Positions 16,198 to 24,787 are shown, counted from the first letter of the stretch. The stretch: 64,000 bases of DNA from Neisseria macacae ATCC 33926 (GCF_022749495.1 NZ_CP094241.1:310001-374000), one strand, 5' to 3'. Translations and numbers: made by a program. Notes: generated by a model from the letters alone, not told the origin.

Positions 16198-16974
16198 TCA
16201 ATCCGTAAACATCAATGCGGTCAACACAAAGTCAATCGCCAAAATCGTCAGGGCGGACGAAACCACCGTACGCGTGCTGGCGCGCAAAATGCCTTCCGAG
16301 GTCGGGACGCAGTGGAAGCCCTGATGCACGGCAATCAGCGTTACCGCCACGCCGAACGCGGCGGATTTGATCAGACCGTTGATTACATCGTAATGGATCG
16401 TGATGTTGTTCTGCATTTGCGACCAGAAAATGCCGCTGTCCAAGCCCAGCCAGGTTACGCCGACCAAATACGCGCCGTAAATCCCCGCCACGTTGAAAAT
16501 CGAAGCCAAAAGCGGCATGGAAAACACGCCCGCCCAAAAGCGCGGCGCAACCACGCGGGCGACAGGGTTGACCGCCATCACGTTCATCGCTTCGAGCTGT
16601 TCGGTCGTTTTCATCAAACCGATTTCGCTGGTCATCGCACCGCCCGCGCTGCTGGCAAACAGAATCGCCGCCAACACCGGACCCAGTTCGCGCAACAGTG
16701 AAGCCGCGACCATATAGCCCAAAATATCGGCGGATTTGAATTTCGACAACTGCGTATAGCCCTGCAAACCCAAAACCATGCCGACGAACAGCCCTGAAAC
16801 GGCAACAATCAATACCGACAGCACGCCGGCAAAATACACTTGGCGCACGCTCAGGCGCGGACGGACGAAAGCCGTACCGGATTTCGCCAGAATGTTCAGC
16901 AGAAACAGCGTAATACTGCCGAGAGATTGAATAAAGCCGAGGGTTTTCGCCCCGACGGAACGGATAAAATTCAT
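16198..16974 (-). CDS. mlaE: Phospholipid ABC transporter permease MlaE
   Basis: 258 residues, five to six hydrophobic segments. The MlaE/Ttg2B signatures are present: LLRELGPVLAAILFASSAGGAMTSEIG near 92-118, and PRFWAGVFSMPLL. It is the inner-membrane permease subunit of the MlaFEDB lipid transporter. It starts 139 bp after mlaF, a gap that holds three DUS-like words. Confidence 0.95.
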   Translation of the reverse strand: MNFIRSVGAKTLGFIQSLGSITLFLLNILAKSGTAFVRPRLSVRQVYFAGVLSVLIVAVSGLFVGMVLGLQGYTQLSKFKSADILGYMVAASLLRELGPVLAAILFASSAGGAMTSEIGLMKTTEQLEAMNVMAVNPVARVVAPRFWAGVFSMPLLASIFNVAGIYGAYLVGVTWLGLDSGIFWSQMQNNITIHYDVINGLIKSAAFGVAVTLIAVHQGFHCVPTSEGILRASTRTVVSSALTILAIDFVLTALMFTD

Positions 16975-16997
16975 AGGTTTCCATTACGGATTAACGG

Positions 16998-17112
16998 GTT
17001 TCAGACGACCTTGTAGGATGATGGTGATGGTCGTCTGAAAAATGATTTCGGCTTCAGGCAACAACGGTTCAAACGTTTCAGACGACGTCTGCAAACCGAG
17101 GTCGTCTGAAAA
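16998..17112. other. DUS-rich mlaF-mlaE junction
   Basis: Uptake words and near-variants at about 16999-17011 (reversed), 17029-17040 (TGGTCGTCTGAAA), 17077-17087 (reversed, ending GACGTCT) and 17100-17111 (forward). Two hairpins can be drawn. They could lower expression of mlaE and distal genes relative to mlaF or process the transcript. Confidence 0.6.
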
Positions 17113-17913
17113 CTACCCAAGCAAATCTTGTTGCAACGACGTTTGCGCGGGATAGCGGTATGCAACGGGGCCGTCTGCCAAGCCGCCGACAAACTGGCGC
17201 ACCCAAGGCGAATCCAGTTCGCGCATTTCCTGCGGCGAGCCGGAGAACATAATTTCGCCGTGCGCCAAGAAAATCACTTGATCGACGATTTCCAAAGATT
17301 TTTCAATGTCGTGCGTTACCATAATGCTGGTCGAACGCAAAGCCTTGTTGACGCGGCTGATCAAGTGGGCAATCACGCCCAAGGAAATCGGGTCGAGGCC
17401 GGTAAACGGCTCGTCGTACAACATGATTTCAGGGTCGAGCGCGATCGTGCGGGCAAGCGCGACGCGGCGCGACATCCCGCCAGAGAGTTCGGACGGCATC
17501 AGGTTTTCCACGCCGCGCAGACCGACCGCGTTCAATTTCAACAAAACCAAATCGCGGATAACCGCTTCCGGCAGGCGCGTCAGTTCGCGCATCGGAAAAG
17601 CGATATTGTCGAACACCGACAAATCGGTAAACAGCGCGCCATGCTGGAACAACACGCCCATGCGGCGGCGGTGTTCGTACAATTCATCAGCCGAAAAACC
17701 CGCCAAATCACGTCCTTCAATCAAAACCTTACCCGACTGAGGATGAATCTGACCCGTAATCAGCCGCATCAGCGTGGTTTTGCCGCTGCCCGAACCGCCC
17801 ATCACGGCGGCGAAGTTTCCTTGGGGAATGCTGAAATTAATATTGTTCAGAATCGGACGGTCGCCATACGCGAAGGCAACGTCTTTCATTTCGATGAAGG
17901 GTACGGAACTCAT
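17113..17913 (-). CDS. mlaF: Phospholipid ABC transporter ATPase MlaF
   Basis: 266 residues. Walker A is MGGSGSGKTTLMR (about 38-50). The ABC signature LSGGMSRRVALAR (about 144) and Walker B IMLYDEPFTGLDP (about 164) follow, then the H-loop (MVTHD). It powers lipid transport by MlaE/MlaD; Fur and MisR control of the orthologous gonococcal operon has been reported, but I see no clear Fur box here. It is the first gene of the operon, reading leftward. Confidence 0.95.
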   Translation of the reverse strand: MSSVPFIEMKDVAFAYGDRPILNNINFSIPQGNFAAVMGGSGSGKTTLMRLITGQIHPQSGKVLIEGRDLAGFSADELYEHRRRMGVLFQHGALFTDLSVFDNIAFPMRELTRLPEAVIRDLVLLKLNAVGLRGVENLMPSELSGGMSRRVALARTIALDPEIMLYDEPFTGLDPISLGVIAHLISRVNKALRSTSIMVTHDIEKSLEIVDQVIFLAHGEIMFSGSPQEMRELDSPWVRQFVGGLADGPVAYRYPAQTSLQQDLLG

Positions 17914-18266
17914 GAAAGGGAAGATAAGGCGGGATGTATTTTAATTACTTGCATTGTAAAGCTTATCAAGGTGTCGGGCAATTTTCAGACGACCTTATCA
18001 AGAAAACGTCTGTTAAGAAGCGTGAAAATCATGTGTTTGGCAGAAATTTTAAGACCATTGGAATGGTTAAGATTGAAGTCTTGCAACCTGTTGTCTTCAT
18101 TTCAGAACGGGGCGCGTTACAGAACTTAATAATCCTAAACATACCGTTTTTCGCCGGCGCGTGAAGTTTTAAATTTATGGCAAAATTTTGTAGGCAAAGA
18201 CACAACATTCTACAAACAAAACTTACATTTCAAATCAATTTGTGAAAGTCCTCCCATTTAAAACAA
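17914..18266. other. Gene-free gap upstream of mlaF
   Basis: About 350 bp with one reversed DUS at 17984-17995 and otherwise AT-rich sequence. The mla promoter must be here on the minus strand but I cannot point to convincing hexamers. A 76-codon plus-strand reading frame (17934-18164) has no RBS or recognisable protein and I do not call it. Confidence 0.5.
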
Positions 18267-18311
18267 ACCGGTCTGCCTGCAAAACAAAGTTTGTTTCACA
18301 GACAGACCGGT
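18267..18311 (-). terminator. Terminator of the csp1-like gene
   Basis: ACCGGTCTG (18267-18275) pairs with 18303-18311, and the stem extends with CCTG/CAGA-type pairing, 16 bp past the stop on the minus strand. Confidence 0.72.
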
Positions 18312-18326
18312 GATTGACTACGTCAA

Positions 18327-18782
18327 TTAAGCAGCGATTTTTTCGCACTCTTTGATGCAGGCAAGGCAAGACTCATAGCATTGTTTGCATTCTGCGTGGT
18401 GGCCTGCGTGTTGTTTGCACGCTGCGGCACATTGTTTGCACGCTTCAATGCAGACTTTTGCCAAAGAAGGGGTCAGCGGAGAGTTTTGGGCGGCAAGGTT
18501 TTGCAGCGCGCCACACAATGCCAGCATTTGATTGACACCTGTTGCGCAATCTTTCATTGAAGTATCGCCTTGGCTCAGTAGTCGGATGCAGTGTGCCAAA
18601 CAGATTTGACCTGCTTCAACACAGTGGGCAGCCGCTTTTCTGGCTGCCTCATAGGTTTTGGACGCAGCAGCAGGGGCAGCGTGGGAATGGCCTTTATGGT
18701 CATGATGTCCGTGGGCGCGGGCGAATGAAGCGGCAGCTGCCAAAGAAACGGCTGTACCACCCAAGAATTGACGACGGTTCAT
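18327..18782 (-). CDS. Tat-exported four-helix-bundle copper-storage protein (Csp1-like)
   Basis: 151 residues. A twin-arginine signal (MNRRQFLGGTAVSLAAAASFARA) is followed by a His-rich stretch (HGHHDHKGHSHA) and then a helical domain with 14 Cys in CxxxC-type spacing (CKQCAAACKQH, CKQCYESCLACIKEC). This is the pattern of Csp1, a periplasmic tetrameric four-helix bundle that stores many Cu(I) ions through inward-facing Cys. The gene probably protects against copper or supplies it to cuproenzymes. It has its own terminator. A CueR- or CsoR-type operator was not found by eye. Confidence 0.9.
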   Translation of the reverse strand: MNRRQFLGGTAVSLAAAASFARAHGHHDHKGHSHAAPAAASKTYEAARKAAAHCVEAGQICLAHCIRLLSQGDTSMKDCATGVNQMLALCGALQNLAAQNSPLTPSLAKVCIEACKQCAAACKQHAGHHAECKQCYESCLACIKECEKIAA

Positions 18783-19336
18783 ACTGTATTTCCTTATGTA
18801 ATCATTGATATGAAGTGAAACATAACGAATCGCTAAAAATTTGGATACGGCAGTTTTCTATACATCATTGATGTCGTCTGAAATCAGCTGTTTATGAAAT
18901 TTTGAGCGATTGCACTACACTTACCGCCGCAATCCTATCATTCAACGGTTCGACAGACAATAAATCGAAAGTTGATAAATAATCAATGAAGTTATTTTAT
19001 TTCTTATGTTGTTTACACAGCCTGAAACCGGCTCTGTTCAAATTTGCTATGGCAAATCATTAAATTCCAAAATCCATTATCTTGCAGAAGTTTGTTGTAT
19101 CCGGTTTTGAAGTGGTGAAAATCAAATCAAACGGTAAAAGGGGTGGGCAAAGATTCGACATCGGTTTCAGAAGCAGTCTTTTATGTAAATTTATGATTGC
19201 GGCACTTTAAAATGCTTTGAACGCTACCACTTATCCTCAAACGGCGACGTAGGCATATTTTTATGCCCAAGCCAATAATTTGCTGATAGAATCAGGACTC
19301 TTTTTGTTTTCACACATTTTTTCAGGAGCAAACGCC
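18783..19336. other. Long gene-free gap before the Bax-inhibitor-1 gene
   Basis: About 550 bp, AT-rich, with one near-DUS (TGTCGTCTGAAA at about 18872). Nothing with protein-coding character on either strand. It must hold both divergent promoters. I looked for a stable RNA fold and saw none I trust. Confidence 0.45.
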
Positions 19337-20023
19337 ATGCGAAACGACGTTTACGACTATCCTCTTGCAGGACAAGTTTCCCAAAACATTGTCTTGCAAA
19401 AAACTTACCGCCTGCTGGGTTTGTCTTTCATTCCCGCTATTGCCGGCGCATTTGCCAGCAGCGCTTTGAACCTAAACCTGTACGCTATGTTCGGCGCACG
19501 CTGGATGGGTTTTGTAGCTGTATTGGCATTCTTCTACGGTATGATTTTCCTTATCGAGAAAAACCGTTACAGCAATACGGGCGTTGTCTTGTTGATGATT
19601 TTCACCTTCGGTATGGGTGTGTTGATCAGCCCGTTGCTGCAATATGCGCTTGCTATCCGTAATGGTACTCAAATCGTAGGTGTCGCCGCAGCCATGACCG
19701 CCGGCGTATTCTTTACGATGGCAGCGATGGCGCGCCGCACAACGATGAACATGAACTCGCTCGGACGCTTCTTGGCAATCGGCGGTGTGGTTCTGATGAT
19801 TGCAGTGGTTGCTAACTTCATTCTGCAAATTCCGGCTCTGAGCCTGGCGATTTCCGGCGCGTTTGTTGTGTTCAGTTCGCTGGTTATTATGTGGCAGGTG
19901 CGTACCGTGATTGATGGTGGCGAAGACAGCCATATCAGCGCAGCCCTGACCATTTTCATCTCGATTTACAATATTTTCAGCAGCCTGTTGCGCATCTTGT
20001 TGGCATTCACCAGCGACGATTAA
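19337..20023 (+). CDS. Bax inhibitor-1/YccA family membrane protein
   Basis: 228 residues, seven hydrophobic segments. The start is ATG 19337 after RBS CAGGAG; an earlier in-frame start is not supported. The family features are a charged N-terminus, the run LGLSFIPAIAGAFASSAL, MIFLIEKNRYSNTGVVLLM and the C-terminal SIYNIFSSLLRILLAF. Homologues YccA/YbhL interact with FtsH or behave as pH-sensitive Ca2+ leaks. The in vivo role in Neisseria is not established. The gene ends in a DUS hairpin directly abutting a Correia element. Confidence 0.9.
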   Translation: MRNDVYDYPLAGQVSQNIVLQKTYRLLGLSFIPAIAGAFASSALNLNLYAMFGARWMGFVAVLAFFYGMIFLIEKNRYSNTGVVLLMIFTFGMGVLISPLLQYALAIRNGTQIVGVAAAMTAGVFFTMAAMARRTTMNMNSLGRFLAIGGVVLMIAVVANFILQIPALSLAISGAFVVFSSLVIMWQVRTVIDGGEDSHISAALTIFISIYNIFSSLLRILLAFTSDD

Positions 20024-20043
20024 TTGCTTAGGTTCTGATATCT

Positions 20044-20084
20044 AGGTCGTCTGAAATCTGAAAAGGTTTCAGACGACCTTTTTT
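20044..20084 (+). terminator. Inverted-DUS terminator
   Basis: AGGTCGTCTGAAAT pairs with the reversed word; the TTTT tail merges with the first bases of a Correia element. Confidence 0.85.
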
Positions 20085-20240
20085 ATAGTGGATTAACTTT
20101 AAACCAGTACGGCGTTGCCTCGCCTTAGCTCAAAGAGAACGATTCTCTAAGGTGCTGAAGCACCAAGTGAATCGGTTCCGTACTATCTGTACTGTCTGCG
20201 GCTTCGTCGCCTTGTCCTGATTTAAATTTAATCCACTATA
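20084..20240. repeat. Correia repeat enclosed element (157 bp), copy 2
   Basis: Both TATAGTGGATTAA ends are intact. It matches copies 1, 4 and 5 closely in the same orientation. Confidence 0.95.
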
Positions 20241-20378
20241 TATGCGCGGCTTGGCTTGTTTGGATTCAATTTAAATCAGATGGGCAATCATGCGGCGGTT
20301 CGTTAGGAGGTAGAAAGCTGATTGGCTTGGTGTTTGGTGTGGGGCGAAACATTGCTGAGAGGCAAATTTGATGGACTG

Positions 20379-20485
20379 TATAGTGGATTAAAATAAAAAT
20401 GAGACAAGGCGACAACGCCCGCCGTGTACGGGTAGTACATAAGGGCGTTGGCAACGCCGTATCATTGCAATTTTAATCCACTATA
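20379..20485. repeat. 107-bp inverted-repeat element (second family), copy A
   Basis: Ends TATAGTGGATTAA and TTAATCCACTATA as in Correia elements, but the interior differs: GACAAGGCGACAACGCC, CGTGTACGGGTAGTAC, GGCAACGCCGTATC. It differs by one base from copy B, which is inverted at 55542-55648. Confidence 0.85.
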
Positions 20486-20690
20486 TTTGGGAAAATTAAA
20501 GGTTTGGTTGGAACTTCTATGTTTGAAAAAATGTTTGTTTCAGACTTGTACAGCGTAATGCTGTATTGAGTTAGCTTGTTGAAGGTGCATCATTGGATTT
20601 TGCTCTTGTGAAAACGAAACGCGGTTTCCGTTGATGAGCAGTGTTTTATCATAAACGGCGTCGTTTTCAGACGACCTTTATGACCCATAT
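20486..20690. other. Gene-free gap
   Basis: About 200 bp with one reversed DUS at 20665-20677. It separates copy A of the 107-bp element from the terminator of the LysM gene. Nothing else seen. Confidence 0.5.
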
Positions 20691-20726
20691 AAAAAGCGTC
20701 GTCTGAAATTTTCAGACGACGCTTTT
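20691..20726 (-). terminator. Terminator of the LysM gene, DUS-like
   Basis: AAAAGCGTCGTCTGAAA pairs with its exact complement with almost no loop. The words are GCGTCGTCTGAA, not the consensus AGGTCGTCTGAA. Confidence 0.82.
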
Positions 20727-20741
20727 GCTGTCGGCAATCGA

Positions 20742-22022
20742 TCAATATTTATTGATGTTGCTGTGGATATTGTATTGGTTGTGTTCCGTATCGTGGGAAT
20801 CTTGCGGCTCGTTGCGGACGTGCGGTTTGTCGTCAGACATGTTGTCCAAGTCGCGGCCGGGTTCGGATACGGTGTCGCCGATGTTGATGCTGGTCAGGTT
20901 TTCCAAAATGATGGCGGACGAGAGATGTTCGCCGGTGCGGTATACCATGGCCAATGCGGTTTCTTCGGCAGGGATGGAAACATATTTAACGATGTTCTTA
21001 CGGCCTTTTTTGCCTTCTTCCAAATCGACTTTCACTTGGCGGTCGCGTTTGTAAATGCTCAAGACCGTGCCTTTGTCCAAGCCGTCGGCGGAACCTTTGT
21101 TCAGGGTCACGGTTTGGAATTGTCCGGCTTCGTGTACGCCGTCGAGGATGGAGATGACTTTACCGTCGATGTGTTGCGTCGGCGCGTGCGGCATGATTTG
21201 GAAGGGCTCGGTTTCGCCGTCCATTTTCAGTAGGAAGTCGCCTTTGCGGATTTCGGAAACGGCTTCTTCCACAATCATAGGCTGCGCGGTTTGGGTCGGT
21301 ACTTTCGCCAGCGGATGCAGGCGGGTGTAGTATTCGCCGTCTTTCAGGTATTTGCGGTCTTCGTCGGAAGCGGAGTCCAGTGCGCTGTTGGTGTAGGGCA
21401 GGGTGCTGACGATGCCGCTGAAGACGACTTCTTGTCCGAGGTATTTGCGGGTATCGGGATCGGTCAGGTCTTTGACGGCGCGGTAAACCAGATAGCGGCC
21501 GGGTTCGGTAACTCCGTAGGCGTACACGCGTTCGCCTTTGCTGTACATGATGCGGTTGTCAGGGCCGTCGATCAGGCGCGGTGCGTCTTGGGTCTTCATT
21601 TGGTCGATGAACTGCGGATGTTGCATGAACATGCGGTAGAAGTTCACGTTGACGGTTTGGATGCCGTAGCCTGAAGAGGTTTCGCGGACGCGCGGGCTGA
21701 GTTTGATGACCGGAATGCCGTCATTGCCTGCGGAGCCGTTTTCGAAGCCCAGTTGCGGGCGGCCGTTGACGTAGCGCAAAACCAACACCTGACCCGGATA
21801 AATCAGATGCGGATTGCGGATTTCGCCGCGGTTTGTGCCCCAAAGGCGGTTCCACTGCCACGGGCTGTACAGATATTTGCCGGAGATGCCCCAGAGTGTG
21901 TCGCCGTTTTTCACGACGTAGCGTTGCGGCGCATCGGGGCGCACTTTTAATGAAGCTGCTTGAGCGTGGGCGGAAATTGCCATGCCCGCGACACAAAGCA
22001 GGGTTATAATACGTTGTTGCAT
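20742..22022 (-). CDS. Exported LysM-domain peptidoglycan-binding protein
   Basis: 426 residues. A signal peptide (MQQRIITLLCVAGMAISAHAQA) and one LysM domain at about 33-83 (YVVKNGDTLWGISGKYLYSPWQWNRLW through NPHLIYPGQVLVLRY) are followed by a long beta-rich region with repeat-like segments that I do not recognise. The C-terminus is low-complexity. LysM-containing genes divergent from def-fmt are common in beta-proteobacteria. It is likely periplasmic, bound to the cell wall; function unknown. Confidence 0.88.
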   Translation of the reverse strand: MQQRIITLLCVAGMAISAHAQAASLKVRPDAPQRYVVKNGDTLWGISGKYLYSPWQWNRLWGTNRGEIRNPHLIYPGQVLVLRYVNGRPQLGFENGSAGNDGIPVIKLSPRVRETSSGYGIQTVNVNFYRMFMQHPQFIDQMKTQDAPRLIDGPDNRIMYSKGERVYAYGVTEPGRYLVYRAVKDLTDPDTRKYLGQEVVFSGIVSTLPYTNSALDSASDEDRKYLKDGEYYTRLHPLAKVPTQTAQPMIVEEAVSEIRKGDFLLKMDGETEPFQIMPHAPTQHIDGKVISILDGVHEAGQFQTVTLNKGSADGLDKGTVLSIYKRDRQVKVDLEEGKKGRKNIVKYVSIPAEETALAMVYRTGEHLSSAIILENLTSINIGDTVSEPGRDLDNMSDDKPHVRNEPQDSHDTEHNQYNIHSNINKY

Positions 22023-22301
22023 AACCGTTCCCCTTGAAATTGATTCGGTTTGTCTTTAAATGATAAACGGAGAAAATGAAATGGCCGGGAGTTTGCAAAA
22101 ACCGCCGTCCCCCTTTAAAAAACGTCAATAGGCGTTTCGTGCGCATTGAACAGAAATTCATTGACGCATATTTTATCATTGAATGTTAGTGTCATCACGG
22201 GAATTGTGAAGACAGGCGCAAAATTTGTATGAAAACACACACAATCTGCTGCCGGACGCGTTGAATGCGCGTCCCAAGTATTGAAAAACGAAGAGAAAAT
22301 T

Positions 22302-22805
22302 ATGGCTTTACTGAATATCCTGCAATATCCCGACGAGCGTCTGCACACCGTGGCGAAGCCTGTCGAGCAAGTCGATGAGCGCATCCAAAAGCTGGTTGCC
22401 GATATGTTTGAAACCATGTACGAAGCGCGCGGCATCGGGCTGGCGGCGACGCAGGTCGATGTGCATGAGCGCGTCGTCGTGATGGATTTGACCGAAGACC
22501 GCAGCGAGCCGCGCGTGTTTATCAACCCCGTCATTGTTGAAAAAGACGGCGAAACCACTTACGAAGAAGGCTGTTTGTCCGTGCCGGGCATTTACGACAC
22601 CGTTACCCGCGCCGAGCGCGTCAAGGTTGAGGCTTTGAACGAAAAAGGCGAGAAATTCACGCTGGAGGCGGACGGGCTGTTGGCGATTTGCGTGCAGCAC
22701 GAGTTGGATCACCTGATGGGCATCGTTTTTGTCGAACGCCTGTCGCAGCTCAAGCAGGGTCGGATTAAGACCAAACTGAAAAAACGTCAGAAACACACCA
22801 TCTAA
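22302..22805 (+). CDS. def: Peptide deformylase
   Basis: 167 residues from the ATG at 22302. It removes the N-formyl group from new proteins. All three motifs are present: GIGLAATQ (44-51), EGCLSVPG (Cys91) and QHELDH (His133, Glu134, His137), which hold the metal (Fe2+ in vivo). It is usually in an operon with fmt, as here, although 297 bp containing a DUS hairpin and a Correia element separate them. Divergent from the LysM gene by about 280 bp. Confidence 0.97.
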   Translation: MALLNILQYPDERLHTVAKPVEQVDERIQKLVADMFETMYEARGIGLAATQVDVHERVVVMDLTEDRSEPRVFINPVIVEKDGETTYEEGCLSVPGIYDTVTRAERVKVEALNEKGEKFTLEADGLLAICVQHELDHLMGIVFVERLSQLKQGRIKTKLKKRQKHTI

Positions 22806-22825
22806 AAGCCGAATGATACGGTCGA

Positions 22826-22890
22826 ACAGGTCGTCTGAAAGAGGGGAAGCGGCAGAAAGCCGATGTTTTTCAAACTTTCAGACGACCTGT
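22826..22890 (+). terminator. Inverted-DUS hairpin after def
   Basis: ACAGGTCGTCTGAAAG at the left pairs with CTTTCAGACGACCTGT at the right, with an internal loop of about 30 nt. The T tract is weak (CGCAATG follows), so read-through into fmt is possible. Confidence 0.65.
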
Positions 22891-22914
22891 CGCAATGTTT
22901 GCCGTTGCGCTATA

Positions 22915-23069
22915 TATAGTGGATTAACTAAATCAGGACAAGGCGACGAAGCCGCAGACAGTACAGATAGTACGGAACCGATTCACTTGGTGCTTCAGCA
23001 CCTTAGAGAATCGTTCTCTTTGAGCTAAGGCGAGGCAACACCGTACTGGTTTAAAGTTAATCCACTATA
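22915..23069. repeat. Correia repeat enclosed element (155 bp), copy 3, inverted
   Basis: Opposite orientation to copies 1, 2, 4 and 5, with two bases missing near the left end (GGATTAACTAAATCAGG). Its last base is also the first base of a forward DUS (23069-23080), 34 bp before the fmt ATG. Confidence 0.95.
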
Positions 23070-23102
23070 GGTCGTCTGAAACCCATTTCCAAGGAGTTTC
23101 CC

Positions 23103-24029
23103 ATGAAAGTCATCTTTGCCGGTACGCCCGATTTTGCCGCTGCCGCCTTAAAAGCCATAGCCGCCGCCGGTTTTGAAATCCCGCTGGTGTTGACCCAGCC
23201 CGACCGTCCCAAAGGACGCGGGATGCAGCTTGCCCCGTCTCCCGTGAAGCACGCCGCATTGGAATTGGGTTTACGCGTGGCGCAGCCCGAAAAACTGCGC
23301 AACAACGCCGAAGCCCTGCAAATGCTCAAAGAGGTCGAAGCCGATGTAATGGTCGTTGCCGCCTACGGACTGATTCTGCCGCAAGACGTGTTGGATACGC
23401 CGAAACACGGCTGCCTCAACATCCACGCCTCGCTGCTGCCCCGTTGGCGCGGCGCAGCGCCGATTCAGCGCGCGATTGAAGCGGGCGATGCCGAGACGGG
23501 CGTGTGCATCATGCAGATGGACATTGGTTTGGATACCGGCGATGTGGTCAGCGAACACCGTTACACCATCCAACCGACCGATACGGCGAATGAAGTACAC
23601 GATGCGCTGATGAATCTCGGTGCGGCGGCGATTGTTGCTGATTTGCAACAATTAAAAACAGAAGGTCGTCTGAAAAGCGTCAAACAGCCAGAAAAAGGCG
23701 TGACTTATGCGCAAAAATTAAGCAAAGAAGAAGCGCGTATCGATTGGAACGAAAGCGCGGCAGTGATTGAACGCAAAATTCGCGCCTTCAACCCCGTCCC
23801 CGCTGCGTGGGTGGAATATCAGGGTAAACCGATGAAAATCTGGCGGGCTGAAGTAGTGGCACAACAAGGCAGGGCGGGCGAAGTGTTGTCTTGCTCGGCA
23901 GACGGTTTAATCGTTGCTTGCGGCGAGAACGCGCTGAAGATTACCGAATTGCAGCCTTCGGGCAGCAAACGGATGCCGATTGCGGCGTTTGCGGCAGGGC
24001 ATAAGATTGAGGTTGGGACGGTTTTGTAG
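23103..24029 (+). CDS. fmt: Methionyl-tRNA formyltransferase
   Basis: 308 residues. It formylates Met-tRNA(fMet) with 10-formyl-THF. The catalytic triad is visible: Asn106 and His108 in LNIHASLLPRWRGAAPI, and Asp144 in GLDTGD. The ATG at 23103 follows RBS AAGGAG. A forward DUS in frame encodes EGRLK at about residue 188. Because def lies upstream behind a hairpin and a Correia element, fmt may rely on a promoter inside that element. Confidence 0.97.
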   Translation: MKVIFAGTPDFAAAALKAIAAAGFEIPLVLTQPDRPKGRGMQLAPSPVKHAALELGLRVAQPEKLRNNAEALQMLKEVEADVMVVAAYGLILPQDVLDTPKHGCLNIHASLLPRWRGAAPIQRAIEAGDAETGVCIMQMDIGLDTGDVVSEHRYTIQPTDTANEVHDALMNLGAAAIVADLQQLKTEGRLKSVKQPEKGVTYAQKLSKEEARIDWNESAAVIERKIRAFNPVPAAWVEYQGKPMKIWRAEVVAQQGRAGEVLSCSADGLIVACGENALKITELQPSGSKRMPIAAFAAGHKIEVGTVL

Positions 24030-24050
24030 AAGCCGTTTGCAGACTGATTA

Positions 24051-24098
24051 ATTTTCAGACGACCTTTCTTCGGATGGCTTAGAGGTCGTCTGAAAATA
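24051..24098 (+). terminator. Inverted-DUS hairpin after fmt
   Basis: A reversed word first and a forward word second (opposite polarity to most pairs), giving ATTTTCAGACGACCT with AGGTCGTCTGAAAAT. There is no T run after the stem, so its strength is unclear. Confidence 0.6.
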
Positions 24099-24163
24099 TC
24101 GGGCAGGGAAACGTTTGGTTTTGTTGAACTGACGACAAGATTCCCCACGTTTAGGAGCAGATC

Positions 24164-24685
24164 ATGGCAGTGTTTGAAGTAGTCGAAGGCGATATTACGA
24201 AACTTGAAGTCGATGCCATCGTGAACGCCGCCAATGCCTCGTTGTTGGGCGGCGGTGGCGTGGACGGCGCGATTCACCGCGCGGCGGGACGGGAGTTGTT
24301 GGAAGCGTGTAGAAAGTTGAACGGCTGCCGCACGGGCGAGGCGAAAATCACCCAAGGCTACCGGCTGCCGGCGAAATTTGTGATTCACACCGTCGGGCCG
24401 GTTTGGTTCGGCGGACACCGCAGCGAAGCGGTCAAGCTGGCGGAGGCGTATCAAAATTCCCTGCTGTTGGCGCAGGAACACGGCATCCGCAGCATCGCCT
24501 TCCCCTGTATTAGCACGGGCGTGTATCGTTTCCCCGCCTATTTAGCCGCCGAAACCGCTTTGGCGATTTTGAAAAAAACTTTGCCGCAGTGTCCGACTGT
24601 CGAAAAAATCGTTTTCTGTTGCTATTCGCCGCAGGACGCCGAACGCTATCGGGCATTGTTGGAACGTGACGGGGTGGTCGTCTGA
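24164..24685 (+). CDS. Macrodomain protein (O-acetyl-ADP-ribose deacetylase family)
   Basis: 173 residues, a single macrodomain. It binds ADP-ribose. Motifs: GDITKLEVDAIVNAANASLLGGGGVDGAIHR at residues 9-40 with the catalytic-loop Asn and Asp, then GYRLPAKFVIHTVGPVW, and FPCISTGVYRFP. This is the MacroD/YmdB class, which removes ADP-ribose or acetate; in bacteria it can also affect RNase III (YmdB). The TGA stop again falls inside a DUS (GTGGTCGTCTGA). Confidence 0.95.
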   Translation: MAVFEVVEGDITKLEVDAIVNAANASLLGGGGVDGAIHRAAGRELLEACRKLNGCRTGEAKITQGYRLPAKFVIHTVGPVWFGGHRSEAVKLAEAYQNSLLLAQEHGIRSIAFPCISTGVYRFPAYLAAETALAILKKTLPQCPTVEKIVFCCYSPQDAERYRALLERDGVVV

Positions 24686-24717
24686 AATTCCCGAATCAGG
24701 CAAAACGGCAGATTAAA

Positions 24718-24761
24718 TGTTTTCAGACGACCTCGGGCAAGTTTGAGGTCGTCTGAAAACA
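24718..24761. terminator. Inverted-DUS hairpin
   Basis: TGTTTTCAGACGACCTC pairs with GAGGTCGTCTGAAAACA across a 10-nt loop. It lies between convergent genes and may act on either. Confidence 0.75.
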
Positions 24762-24762
24762 G

Positions 24763-24787
24763 AAAAGCCGGACAGACAGTCCGGCTT
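24763..24787 (-). terminator. Terminator of the PepSY gene
   Basis: AAGCCGGAC (24765-24773) pairs with 24779-24787; on the minus strand the stem is followed by TTTTC. It lies 30 bp past the stop. Confidence 0.82.

Noticed and set aside
17934..18164. 76-codon plus-strand frame upstream of mlaF
   Set aside because: No RBS, low-complexity, contains a reversed DUS, and overlaps the expected mla promoter region.
18783..19336. Small RNA gene such as 6S or RNase P RNA
   Set aside because: No recognisable conserved core or clear promoter-terminator pair by eye.
20266..20454. Small frame running through the 107-bp element
   Set aside because: Inside repeat DNA and not conserved between the two copies' contexts.
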